Assembly (NCBI RefSeq): GCF_047511655.1
Contig: NC_133398.1
Span: 45,389,638-45,453,637 of the forward strand
Reading direction: 5' to 3'
DNA from: Castor canadensis
Taxonomy: Eukaryota > Chordata > Mammalia > Rodentia > Castoridae
DNA: 64,000 nucleotides
Shown here: positions 31,306 to 43,100 of the stretch, one piece after another
Position numbering within the stretch: position 1 is the first letter of the stretch
How the letters are laid out: each line of letters opens with the position of its first letter
The notes under the pieces: generated by a model
What the model saw: only the letters and a program-made list of their open reading frames with translations
Databases searched by the model: none
Told to the model about the DNA's origin: nothing
Position numbers and translations under genes: made by a program

Positions 31306-31307
31306 AA

Positions 31308-31512
31308 TCAGCCTGGTGCTGGTGGCTCAAACCTGCAGTGGAGGCAGAGATCAGGAGGATCAAGGTTCGAAGCCAGCTTGAGAAAATAGTTTGTGAGATC
31401 CTATCTCAAAAATATGCAACACAAAAATGGGCTGGTGGGGTGGCTCAAGTAGCAGAGTACCTGCCTAGCAAGCATAGGGCTCTGAATTCGAACTCCAGTA
31501 CCACCAAAAAAA
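31308..31512 (+). repeat. Composite B1+ID SINE
   Basis: 'gcctggtgctggtggctcaaacctg...ttcgaagccagcttgag' then 'gggctggtggggtggctcaagtagcagag...gaattcgaactccagtacc'. Confidence 0.9.
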
Positions 31513-31829
31513 TATCATCTTTGGGTTTATGAATGCCTGTACTCATTACATTTTGGAGGACAGTATGTTTTAGGATACCTTAACTACACCTTTCACTACC
31601 TTCCAATTCATTTTCCAAACTTCTTCAACATCGTAGTCTCAAAAGAAGAGTCTTATGGATAATAGAAGACTATACAGATGAAAACCCTTCTGAAGGTGAG
31701 GATAATAGTGGTAGACATTCTTAGGGATGTGACTCACCTGGAGGAGTTAACTCCAACAGCAGGGGAGAACATACAGAATGCTGGGATTGTGGCTAGGAAT
31801 TTACTCTGTCTGGAATAAATACATGATTA

Positions 31830-31945
31830 GAAATCTCTCTTGAACCATTAGTAAAATTGCTAGTTCTACAGCCAGAGCTATTCAGGCCAACTACAGAACT
31901 CTTGACTTTTTAGCTTATGTAGTTCTTGATAAGTGCATAGCCTTT
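31830..31945 (+). pseudogene. Possible retroviral transmembrane-envelope remnant
   Basis: A short readable piece near 31860-31925 (RAIQANYRTLD followed by a hydrophobic-rich run) resembles the helical part of class I retroviral TM proteins. It is tiny, interrupted and isolated. Not functional. Confidence 0.25.
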
Positions 31946-32059
31946 GTGCTATGATCACACACTCTTCAGGTACAGTACTTCTTACTGTACCTGAATGAAT
32001 ACTTCTTCCCAGGTCAAGCTTGAAACTACTAGTTTATTTGAGCTTGCCTTATCTATAAC

Positions 32060-32400
32060 AGATCATTCCAGCTTTTCTAGATTTTCCTGCTTGTTTAAGA
32101 TTTCTGACATCTTCAGCTGCTCACCCTGGGAAATGGAGCCATTTTCACATCTGGATTGTACGATTTTCTTGTGACAATACCCTAATTTATATGTTTTATC
32201 CTTTAAAAATAATCTTTTGCTGGCCTCTAGGCCACCTGGCCAGTGCCCACTACTTTTTCTTTTGCACCACCTATTCTTTTCTTTCAATAAAGCTTTGCTA
32301 TTGCTTTGCAAAAACCAATCTTTCCTCTCTTTTGATATATAAGAACTGCAGGGTAAATGAAAATTAGGGTTGTCAACAATTGGACATGATTCAGGAATTT
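32060..32400 (+). mobile_element. Possible 3' LTR remnant
   Basis: 'ctttcaataaagctttgctattgc' (AATAAA at 32286-32291) followed by a T/C-rich stretch resembles the R/U5 region of class I LTRs. No 5' partner LTR recognised; edges are guesses. Confidence 0.35.
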
Positions 32401-32629
32401 ACTGCATGACTGAGTCCCCATACACTTCAGTGATCCCCTATTAACATCTAAAATTTACCCCTAGCCTCATTAACTAAAGCTTTCTCTTTCCCTCCTATAT
32501 GGGACAAGGCTACCTAGGAGTGAGCATTCTGTTGACTATCAGTGCTTCAGTTGATCATTAATACGTCCCAGAGAAAGAGTGATCAAAAGAGGGAACTAGA
32601 AAGGATCTGAAATGTCACAAAAATTTGGT

Positions 32630-32722
32630 CTGGATGGAGGTATGGCTCAAGTGGTAGAGCACCTGCCTAGCATGCACAATACCCTGAGTTCAAAAACTAG
32701 TTTCACCAACCAAACAAAAAAC
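32630..32722 (+). repeat. ID-like SINE
   Basis: 'ggaggtatggctcaagtggtagagcacctgcctagcatgc...ccctgagttcaaaaactag' with an (AAAC)-rich tail. Confidence 0.9.
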
Positions 32723-33017
32723 TTGGTCATAAAGTCCTTTAGTGCAGGGACAACATGAGGCATGAGACTGCAGTCAACTAGGACATTCTGATTTAACATA
32801 GCAGGTTTTTGCAGCCATTCTAACATAGTAAAGATAATAACCCTAGTAATAGTCTTTTCCTTGTTACTGTATTTGTTACCTGGAATATATAACATAAGTC
32901 AAAATCATGAATCAAACCTCCTGTGTTATTTTTGTCAGTAAATGCAATTTTATGAACTGCTTTGCTGTAACTTCCAATTTTTGTTTCTACATCATATATA
33001 AAAACTCAGATTTCACA

Positions 33018-33154
33018 GAGTTGGCTGGTTTGTGCTTGTAGTCCCAGCTGATTGGGAGGTTGAGGCAGGAAGATGGCTTAAGCCAGGAGTTCCAGGCCAG
33101 CCCGAGCAACAATTGCCAGATGCTCTCAAAACAAACAAACAAACAAACAAACAA
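33018..33154 (+). repeat. B1/7SL-like SINE with (CAAA)n tail
   Basis: 'gtttgtgcttgtagtcccagctgattgggaggttgaggcagg...ttccaggccagcccgagc', then acaaacaaac repeats at 33130-33153. Confidence 0.85.
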
Positions 33155-33778
33155 AACCTCCACAACATTTTGGGATCACTTAGATCTAGGTATCTAGAAT
33201 TTGTCTCCAGAGATGGCCATCATTTTGGCTCCACTTAACTCTTTGTTTTCATATTGACAAATACAGTAAAATACTACAGCCAAGTACCTTTCTTTTCAAA
33301 TTTTTTATTCTTTAATTCTTTTTCCTAAGTGCTTTTAGAAGTAACACATCATCATTCCTAAAACCAAGGAAGCACAAAATCCCTATTTTTCTGCAATTCC
33401 CTAATATACGCTTTCTAAAAACACCTGTCCAGGGGATGATATATAATGAGAAGAAACTACTTTTCCTTAAATTCTCCACCTTTACACTGCTGTGAGTATA
33501 AAGTTTGGTGGCAAACGAAAACGTTGAATTAGAAAGTGAAAGTTTACTTTTGTATGTATTTGTAAATTGGTAATACTGAAAAGAAGCAACAACAATAATG
33601 CAAGAAACTGTTGTAAATCTCCATTTTCTGTTCTTTATAGAAATAGAAAAAAACCAAAATAACCCCAACTGGACAGCCTACACGTATGCCTTACAAACTC
33701 AAGCTGACCGCCATGGCGGGACAGGCGGAGCGACAGATCCCAGCCCAGGAATAACCCTTTACGTTCTGCGCCGCGACA

Positions 33779-33791
33779 GGAAGTGACGTAA
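33779..33791 (+). promoter_or_regulatory. ETS/CRE composite site GGAAGTGACGTAA
   Basis: An ETS core (GGAAGT) directly abuts a CREB/ATF half-site (TGACGTAA), about 100 bp before the CAAP1 ATG in the CpG island. This arrangement is known from CpG-island promoters that bind GABP/ELK and CREB/ATF. Use here is inferred. Confidence 0.6.
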
Positions 33792-33880
33792 ATCCCGCGA
33801 CGCCGTCCGCTGCAGCGAGAGCGGGACTCTGTTGCTCCAGATACGATCAGCCTTCCCCGGATGATTGCAGCAGAGGGATC

Positions 33881-34153
33881 ATGACTGGGAAGAAGTCTTC
33901 CCGGGAGAAGCGGCGCAAACGTAGCGGCCAGGAGGCGGCCGCTACGCTCGCCGCCCCGGACCTCGTCCCCGCTCTCGCAGGTAGCGGCAGTGGAAGCACC
34001 AGCGGCTGCGGGAGCGCTAGCGGCTGCGGGAGCGTCGGCTGCTGCGGGAACGCGAGCTTCAGCGGAAGTGTCACCGGCGCTGCGGAGCGGAGCGACCGCC
34101 GGAAGCGGAGGAGCACCGACTCGTCATCCAGCGTCTCGGGCTCCCTGCAGCAG
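33881..34153 (+). CDS. CAAP1: CAAP1 exon 1 (start codon)
   Basis: 91 codons from the ATG at 33881 to CAGCAG|GTGCTT at 34153/34154. This start is chosen because [14 protein letters not shown] is the known CAAP1 N-terminus. The context (GGATCATGA) has A at -3 of a weak-to-moderate Kozak. The middle is a Gly/Ser/Cys repeat ([20 protein letters not shown]) encoded by GC-rich triplets. The exon ends in SSVSGSLQQ. Reading on past 34153 to 34186 is intron. Confidence 0.95.
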
Positions 34154-37100
34154 GTGCTTGCGCTTCCCTGTCGTGGCGTCCCCTAGCTGCTGCTTTGCTG
34201 GTTCGGAAGCGGGCGGGCTGCAGAGCTGCCTGCTGGGGCGCCAGCTGGAGCTCATTGTTAGTGCAGCGATCCCGAGGGCCCCTTGTTCTTGCGATTCACA
34301 TGCCTAAGTCTCTGTGGACCCTGCTTCTGTGTCTTAAGCTTTCCAGTTTCTGGGTTTACTGATAAGCTGACTTTCTACTTTTAGTTTTTTTTTAAACTTT
34401 TGGTGTCTTTCACTTGTGATCTCCCTCGGCTCTTTAAAAAGTTTTGAGTCAGGTCAATGACCTTGTGAGCCAGGCGCTTTACTTTTCTTCTTTTTGTAGA
34501 TTCTGATTAACTCCACATTTGAGCTGAAAAACTTGAGGCCCAGAGTAAGGAGCTTTACCCACTATCTCAAGAGTTTGTTAATAGCGCTTAGACTTGACTC
34601 CAACACCTAATTACAAAAGCCGTGTTCTTCATGTGCCATCAATATGCTAAGATACTGCTATTTAAAAAGTTAGTTCATTGTAAAGAAAACTAATGTATGC
34701 TTAATAACTTCCAACACAAATGAAAGCGTAAGTGTGCGAGTCCTTCTTCATACCTCCACATTAATAGTTGGTACGAAGTCTCTTTTCATTCCTTGTTAGA
34801 TATGTGTATGTGTGTTCCTACACATAATCTCTGTTGTGATATTTTCCCTACTGAATTGGATAATACCACTGCATGGGGATAGGTTTCTTTGTAAATGTGG
34901 TATGTCGGTTTTTTAGAGACTGCCGGTGTTCCTTATTTATTGATGAATATTTAGGTTTTCAGTTTTCTTGTTATTACACACAATACCAAATTGAATCCTT
35001 GTACATGCATCTTGTGGAAGAATTACATTAGGATAGAATGCTAGTGGTGATAATAAGCATTTTTTTTTTTTTTTTTTTAGTGAGAACATTTCTTTTTCTT
35101 TTTTAGACGCTGGGTATTGAACCCAGGGCCTTGCATATGGTAGTCCTAGTGGGAACATTTCTAATGTATACTTACAGATTTTGAAAGATAACTTTGGTGG
35201 TTAGGAAAATTTTCTTCAACTCCTGTTTCATCGGGATTTTAGTTTTATCAGATGACTTCCTGGCGTTCTGCTTGGGTGACCACAGTTTTTCTCCTTTAAT
35301 TAGATAATAATAATTTTACTGATTAATTGATGTTGAACTGTCCTTGCGATCTTGGAATAAGTCGTATTTGGTGTGTTGGGTTTCCTTCTTGTATGAAGCT
35401 GGAATTACTTTTGTGTAAATGTTCGTGAGTTTGATCAGCCTATAGTTTTTATTTTTGTTATGAATTGAGTTGGGAAACCCTTTTTGAAGTGTTATGAAAT
35501 AGTTTATAATATTTTCCTAATATATGTGTTAACTTAATCATTGAACCATGTAGCTAAATGGGTAGAATTTTTGTAGGGTTAGCTTATTTTTAAAAACTCT
35601 TTTTAAAGAAATTCTTCAATAGTTACAGCTCTATTAAGTTTTCTGTCCTGAGAGATTCAATTTTGGATATCACTCTTTTTTTTCTTCTTCACTCTGGGAT
35701 CTAACCCAAGACCTCACACATGCTAGGAAAGCATTCTGCCACCGAGCTATATCCCTAACCTCTGGATATCACTATTTTTAAGTAATTTCCCTGTCTCTAA
35801 TACTTTTGTGTGTGTGAGTGTGTGTGCAAGCATGCTAGGCAAACACTTAACTACTGAGCTACCTTCCCAACCCTGGTACTGAGGTTTGAACTAGGCTTCC
35901 CACATGCTAGACAGGTGCTCTACCACTTGGGCCACACCTCCAGCCCTTCTCTAGTACTCTTTATCATGATGGTGAAATATTACATACATTGGCTTACAGA
36001 ACTAAATCCAGCTTCTAATAAGAAACAAGTGTATTCATGGAGAAGAAAAAGTCACCACATATTAGGCATGTAGCATCACAAAATTCGGAGAGGCCCTTAT
36101 ATCTGTTGTGTATTGAGGTCTTTTTGTTTCTGTTTGGGGCAGGGTCTCAATGTAGCTCAGGTTGGTCTCAAATTTGGATCCTCCTGTCTCAGCCTCCCGA
36201 ATACTGGGTGGTGTGTACCATCATGCTGAGCACTTTTTAATTTTTGGTAAGAGTTTTATTGAAATATAATTGACAAATATTATTACAAGTACCCTATTCA
36301 AGTGTGCAGTTCAGTAGTCTTGGGTATTTTTCACAGTTGTGCAATCAACAATTTAGTCAATTTAAAAATATTCTCATTACTCTAAAAAATAACCTTATGT
36401 CTACCTTTTAACTATCATCCCCAGTAACTCTACTCTGCTCTATCCCTTCAACCACTAATTTACTTCCTGTCTCTATAAATTTGTAGATTTCCCTGTTCTA
36501 GACATTAAATTTGAATGAAATCAATTTAGCTTGAATGGAATCAAATGTGGTACTTTGTGTCTGGCTTTTTCACTTAGCATAATGTTTTCAGGCTTCATCC
36601 ATGTTGTCACACATTAGTTCATTCCTTTGAAACACAAAGGCTTATTCCTTTTTATGACTGTAATACTTCATTGTATGGTTTTACCGCATTTTGTTTTTTC
36701 CACTTATCAGTTAGTGACATTTGAGTTTCCACCTTCTGGCTCTTAGAAATAATGCTGCCATGAACACTCTTGTAAAAGCTTTTATGTGGAGGTATGATAA
36801 CATTTTTCTTGGGTATGTGTCTGGCAATGGAATTGCTAGGTCAGATAGTGACTCTGAGGCACTGTTAACTGTTTTCCTCCATAGCCGTTGCACCCTTTTA
36901 CATTCCTGATATCACTGTTCCCGTTTCTCTATGTCATTACATTCTGAGCCATTAAAACAAGAGTTGATCTGACTTACTTTTCAGTCTTAGTATTTTTAAG
37001 AGTTTCCCCATTTTTAAATAATTACATTAGAAGACATAACAAAGAAACCTTCCTAACCTGTATGGTCAGGGAAGATTTTCTGAAGAAAACAACTTTATAA

Positions 37101-40100
37101 TTCATATCTGATAAGTATCTGAATTTGTTAATCTTGTGAACATAGTACAATGTTAGAGAAGGGGGAGGGAAAGCAGAAGAATATTATGTACAAAAGCCAT
37201 GCCTTTATGAGCTAAGGGAAGAAGAACAGGTTCTATTTGAGAAATTCAAAGGAGTTCATTGTGTCCAGAATCCAAGTGGGCCAAATTACCCCTTGAGCGA
37301 TGTGAAGTCATTGAAGGGTTTTAAACAAGAATGATTATATACCCATTTTATAAAATTCATTCTGTTAGCAGTATACAAAACAAAGGCTTTATATTAGGTG
37401 TAGGAAGTGCAGACAAATATTCCTGTAATCTAGGAAAGATCATACTTTTTTGGACCAGGGTTATGTTGGTAGGTATGGAGAAATTGGATAGATTTGGAAG
37501 ATAGAAGATAAAAATTCTCAGAAATGTCTTAAATTACTGAAATAATTTGCTTCCTTTGAATATGATTAAATTATACAAGAGATTAAAATGATAGCTCATG
37601 GTAAGCATATCACTTCATAATATTTGTGATTTGTAACATTTTTGCTGCTGTTCTGTTTCTTTATATGAATTTAGTAGAGAGACAGTACACACATAAACTT
37701 TGAGGTAAGTGGCCAATTGAAGGACTGTCCTAATTCTTTAAAAGTCTAAAATTGTAGCAAATATTCAATTTTGTGTGTATTTTCATCCGTATGTCCTAAA
37801 ATATTATCTCTTTGCTAGCTACTCCTTGAGTTAATTACAGTGTGGAGAGCAAAGGTAAGGAATGATGAGCAATTAAATATTCTTTCCTATGGTTTTAGAT
37901 AAATAATTATGCAAAAAAGAATTTAGAAATGTTTAATTAAGAATAATTTATTAAGTGGAAATGTATGATTCATATGCCTATGCTTTATATTTTAAATAGT
38001 ATTATTTAATAGTTCTTTATTCCTTTAATTTTAGGAAACCAAATATCTTTTACCAACGTTGGAAAAAGAATTATTGTTGGCAGAGCACAGTGACCTTGAA
38101 GAAGGTGGACTGGATCTGACGGTGTCATTAAAACCAGTTAGTTTCTACATATCAGACAAAAAAGAAATGCTTCAGCAGTGCTTCTGTATCATAGGAGAGA
38201 AGAAGTTACAGAAGATGCTTCCTGATGTGTTAAAGGTACTTTATTACATTATTAGACTGTATACATGTGTAGAAATACAAGCTTTTTTGTAGCAATCATT
38301 TTATTGAATGGAGTTAATTGGATATTCTAATTTAAAATAAGCATTTTGAGAAGAAATAACAAAGGGAATTTGGAGAAGTATAAGTGGCCTTATATATTTA
38401 AAAAATTACAAAAAAATGCATAGGCAAGAAATTTATTGAACCTGTAGAAGCAATTCTAAATTCAAGAAGTGATAGTAGTTAAATTGGAAGTGTAATGAAT
38501 CTTCCCTGGTGTTTTAAGAAACAATGTATGACTATGTAACAGTACACAATGATAGTTTGTAATAGCTTATGCTTCATTAAATTTATAGCTGTTTGCATGC
38601 ATTTCTGAAAATTAAGGGAAATATATGTTATTTTAATTTTATACTTGCAGAAATAGGCCTTGCACAAGTTAAGCCTAAGATCAAATATCCATGACATATG
38701 GAGGCAGGTCGTGAATATTTAAACCTTTAGAAGATTTAAGGATATCTGGTAAACTGAGTTACTCTTTAGTTTGTTCTTTCATAATAAAACATGACTTTAT
38801 GTATTCCCATCAGATCTCTAAAGTATTCATTTTAACAGGCAGTTTTTCAGATTTCATCCCATAAAAACATTTATATCAGTGTATTTCAGCTTTAATTTGT
38901 TTTATTATAAGACTTATCTAACTGGAATTTTTCTTATGCTTGCAGTTTTCCAGTTTACATTGGAACTATAGTACATAAATGAAATTTTGTTAAAATGTCA
39001 TTTCCTTTAGAATTGTTCAATAGAAGAAATTAAAAAACTGTGCCAGGAACAGTTAGAACTCCTGTCTGAAAAAAAAATCCTGAAGATTCTTGAGGGTAAG
39101 AGTGAATATTTCTACATTCTGCTAACTTATTAGCTAAACTGTATTAGCATAAATTTTGAGGTATTCTTTCTCTTCCTTGGATGTTACTGTAATTTCATGA
39201 TTGGGTAGTCATTGAGGAGTATTTTCTATTTGTATTGAGAAATACGATTTACATATAAGAATAGAATTTTAAGAATAGATTTGATGTATAGTTTTTCTAA
39301 ACCAATATATAGGTTTAGAGCACAGGTTTTTACATCATAATAAAGCAAAATAAAAAATGTTTACTAAAAATACTGTAAAAGATTACTGAAAAGGCAAAGA
39401 TTTTCCTTAAAATAAATTTTAAAATGTTTTGCTTTATATTCTCTTTATAGCTTATAATTACCCATTACATGTTATTTCTGCTCTAATAAGGCCCTGATGT
39501 AGTTAGAAGAATTCTTGGAATTTGCCAACATTTATGTGTCTGTCTGAAATACGACTAGTCTTTGTGATACCGATACTTTTAGAATTTTAGATTTTTTTGG
39601 CAATTTTTTTCTTTTGGAACTCTGCAAAGGATTTTTAATATTTGCATTACCTAAGAAACAAAATTAGACACTTTCAGTTTCCAGAGAAAATGACTTTTTA
39701 AAATGTTAAATGGATTTTGTAACTCTGGAAATAATTGTAGTCTCTAAGTATTTATACACATACTCTTGTATGTGTGTACTAGATAAAGTCAAGGCAGTGA
39801 GAAAAAAGGCATTAAAAAACTACATAAGAATGTAGTCTCAAAGTATATATACATACATATCTACATGTAGTAGATAAAGGCAAGGCAGTGAGAAAAATCT
39901 CATTATTGCCGGGCCCCTGTGGCTAACACTTACAATCCTAGTGTGAGATTGGGAGGATCAGTGTTCGAGGCCAGCCTGGGCAAATAGTTTGTGAGACCCC
40001 CCATCTTCAAAATAACTGGAGCAAAACAGACTGGAGGTGTGGCTCAAGTGGTAGAACACCTGCTTTGCAAGCATGAAGTACTGAGTTCAAATCCCAATCC

Positions 40101-43100
40101 CATAAAAAAAAACCCCACATTATTTTAAATATAAGTAATTGAAAAATGTAATCTTGCAACAACTATAAACCTTTTTTTTAAACATGTATCACTTTTAAAG
40201 ATGACACTTTTAGTAATGTTTAATTCATTTTGACATTTTATACACATTTTCAATAGTTTATTTCATTTATAAGGTGACAACGGTATGGACTCTGATATGG
40301 AAGAGGAGGCAGATGATGGCTCTAAGATGGGATCTGATTTAGTCAGTCAGTAAGTTAAAACACTTTCATTTTCATTTCAGAATTTCTTTGTTATCCATTG
40401 AAGGTTTCTTATATCAAGGATATGATTTTCTGTTTTATTTATATAAAATAACCAAGTGTAATTGTTTACTTGTAACAGTTGGTTCTTTTGGCATATATGA
40501 GAATTAACTCTATACATAGAGTTAAATATGTTATTAACTTAGTGTTAATAATAAGTTGACCTACTGTACATAGCTATAGAACAACAGTGATGCCAACCTG
40601 AAGCAGAATCACATCTCTCCTTTGGATTTTGAACATAATGATGATACCCACTGTTTACTATCTACTCTACTGGATATTATGTTGGTAGCTGAGAACTCTT
40701 CATCTCATGAATTCTTCTTCATGTCCTTTGATGTTAGGTGATAGAAATATTCTCATTTCACTGATAAGCTGGTATTTGTGTGTGTGTGTGTATAATATAT
40801 GTTTTATATATATGTAAAATATATGTTATATATATATATAAAATACACTTTTCCTGCATATGTTTAACATATATGGGTATAAAGACATACATTTATATAT
40901 ACGTGTGTGTGTATATAATTTGACTATTACAGTGATTAAAAGTGCATGAGGTTTTAAGAACATGACTAATCAGTAAGCAACATGCTAATTATTTTTCTCA
41001 GATTATTCTGTTTTATCAGTGTGTATCAAGACCATCATTAATTTTGGCATGTGTTGATCATTCTTGCCTAAACAATTAATATTTTGGCAGATGCCCATAT
41101 TGACTTGCTTCTCTGTTTGCAAAGCATGGCATTTTTCCTGAAGAATTAAGATTTTGGGTACAGCCAGTATTACAAATAAAGATTACCAGAGGGCAGTAGT
41201 ACATATTTAAGCTGAAATCTAGGATAAAAAAAATTCTAATAGAATACTGTTAGGTAAGTATCATTAAGAACGACAATTTCATGTTAAAACTTAGAGAGCA
41301 ATGACTTACCTACGTAAAGTATTGAAAAGGGATCACTACATTGCTTGTCTGTCTCATAATCAGGAAATTTTTGTGATCACATACATCTTGCTTTAGGAGT
41401 ATCCCAGGGTGGTTTATACTTAACTGTAAAGTAGAGCGTGTACACATTTTTAATAAGCTTTACCATTGGCTTTCCTTTTAAGTCCTTTTTATTGTATACT
41501 CATGTACACCAGCTAGCTTAAGCATTTGTAAGGCTTGTTGCTTTAAAAGTTTTTATGTTTTTCTTCTTTATCTTTTACAGTGCTGGGGATTGAACCGTGG
41601 GGTTTACACATGGTAGGCAATTGGCTGTACCAATGAACTACATCCTCAGCAATAAGTTTCCTAATCTTTTTGTTTCTTTATTCTACTTGTAGAATCCTCA
41701 ATTGAAGTTTTACTTCATTACATTTGTTTCCCTTTATAATTTTTCTTTCAGTTTAAGTGATATTAAGATTTAATGCCTTATTTTTTTCACATCTTGGCAT
41801 TAGGGTTGCCTTTTCTACTGTTAGAAGCCATTTAATGAATGCCAATTAGAATAGAAATTTAATTTTTAAAAAAATTAACAGCAGGATTGGGAAGTTAGCT
41901 CAATGGCAGAGCACTTGCTTAGCATGAACAAGGCCCTGGATTTGATTCCCAGTACTGTAAAAAAAAAAAATTACAACAAAATAGTGTTTGACTTCTCAGT
42001 TATTGTAATGAAAAAAAAATAGGGAATAGATTCAAAGCCACTGTTTCAAAATACTCACTTATACAATGTGGTTGTCAGATCACATTAACTTTTTTTGTTG
42101 TTGCTATTGTGCTGGGTGGGGGTACACTGTGGCATTTACAAAGTTTCTTACAATATATCAAATGTCATACTTCAATTCACTTCCTCCACTATTCTTCTTT
42201 ATCCCCCCCACCCATAACTTGTTTTTGTTGTTGGGGGAGGGGTGGTACTAGGGTTTGAGCTCTGGACCTTGTGCTTGCTAGGTAGGCACTAGTTGCCACT
42301 TGAGCCACTGCCTCAGCCCTCTTTTGCTTTTAGTTATTTTTTCAGGTACCATCTCTTTCTCACATTTTAGCCCAAGGCCAGCCTTAGACTTCAGTCTTCC
42401 TACCTATGGCCCATAGTGTAGCTGGGATTATAGGTAAATGTCACCAGGCCTAGCTATTTACTGATTGAAATGGGGTTTGCCTAGGCTGGCCTTGAACTGT
42501 TGTCCTCCCAATCTGTGCCTCCTTAGTAGCTGGAATTACAGGTGTGAGTCACCAGGCCAGCCTCACATTAACTTTTTTCATTCTCTGGTGAGTAGGTTGA
42601 ACAATCAGATAGGCAGGCTGAGCATGGCCAGTCTGACAATCTAAAATCCATAGTCCAAACTTTTGAGCGTCATGTGGAGCATTCAAAAAGTTTTGAGCTT
42701 TAGATTTTGGATTTTCGGATTAGGGATATTCAGTTGGTAAACTCGATATGAATATTACCAAATATGAAAAACTTGGAAACTTGAAACACTTTTGGTCCCA
42801 AGAAGTTTGGATAAGGGATACTTAACCTGTATTAACACAAATTGTCATAATACCCACTTATGGAGCTGATAAGTGCTGGATCATTGAGATTCTTTTGAAT
42901 TACCTGACAATACAAGGTTATTACTTTATTTTATTGTATTTTTCATTTCGTTTCTTTCATATATGCTAATTCTTACAATTTTTACATCCATAAATATATA
43001 TTCAGCAATGTATCAAGTGAGTAATTATACTGTAACCAAGCAGGAACTACTTGAGGAATTTTACAAGGAGACTTAATTACAAAATTTATTAGCATAATTC

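Larger units (their letters stand above)
27560..32400 (+). mobile_element. Highly decayed class I endogenous retrovirus (approximate limits)
   Basis: Read in + orientation, the region holds scattered remnants in gammaretrovirus-like order. They are an RNase H-like stretch about 27605-27800, integrase-like text about 28480-28700, a possible transmembrane-envelope remnant near 31850-31940, and an LTR-like polyadenylation region with AATAAAGCTTTGC at 32286-32298. Every part is broken by stops and frameshifts, and SINEs have inserted at 28975, 30096-30645 and 31190-31512, so nothing can be expressed as a viral protein. Outer limits and a 5' LTR were not found. Assignment is by reading motifs only and needs a profile search. 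Confidence 0.45.
33695..34270 (+). promoter_or_regulatory. CAAP1: CpG-island promoter of CAAP1
   Basis: The only clearly CpG-dense stretch in the window, rising sharply from AT-rich surroundings at about 33.7 kb and fading by about 34.3 kb. It covers the presumed transcription start, the CAAP1 start codon and exon 1. There is no TATA box close upstream, in keeping with a housekeeping-type promoter. It contains a composite ETS/CRE motif at 33779-33791. Confidence 0.85.

Noticed and set aside
24780-33880. A functional apoptosis cluster formed by the CIAPIN1 copy and CAAP1
   Set aside because: The CIAPIN1 copy is intronless, frameshifted and poly(A)-tailed, so it is a dead retrocopy whose position is best taken as chance.
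33990-34307. Ala-rich second reading frame over CAAP1 exon 1
   Set aside because: Caused by the GC-rich triplet repeats of the CpG island; the true frame from 33881 matches CAAP1.
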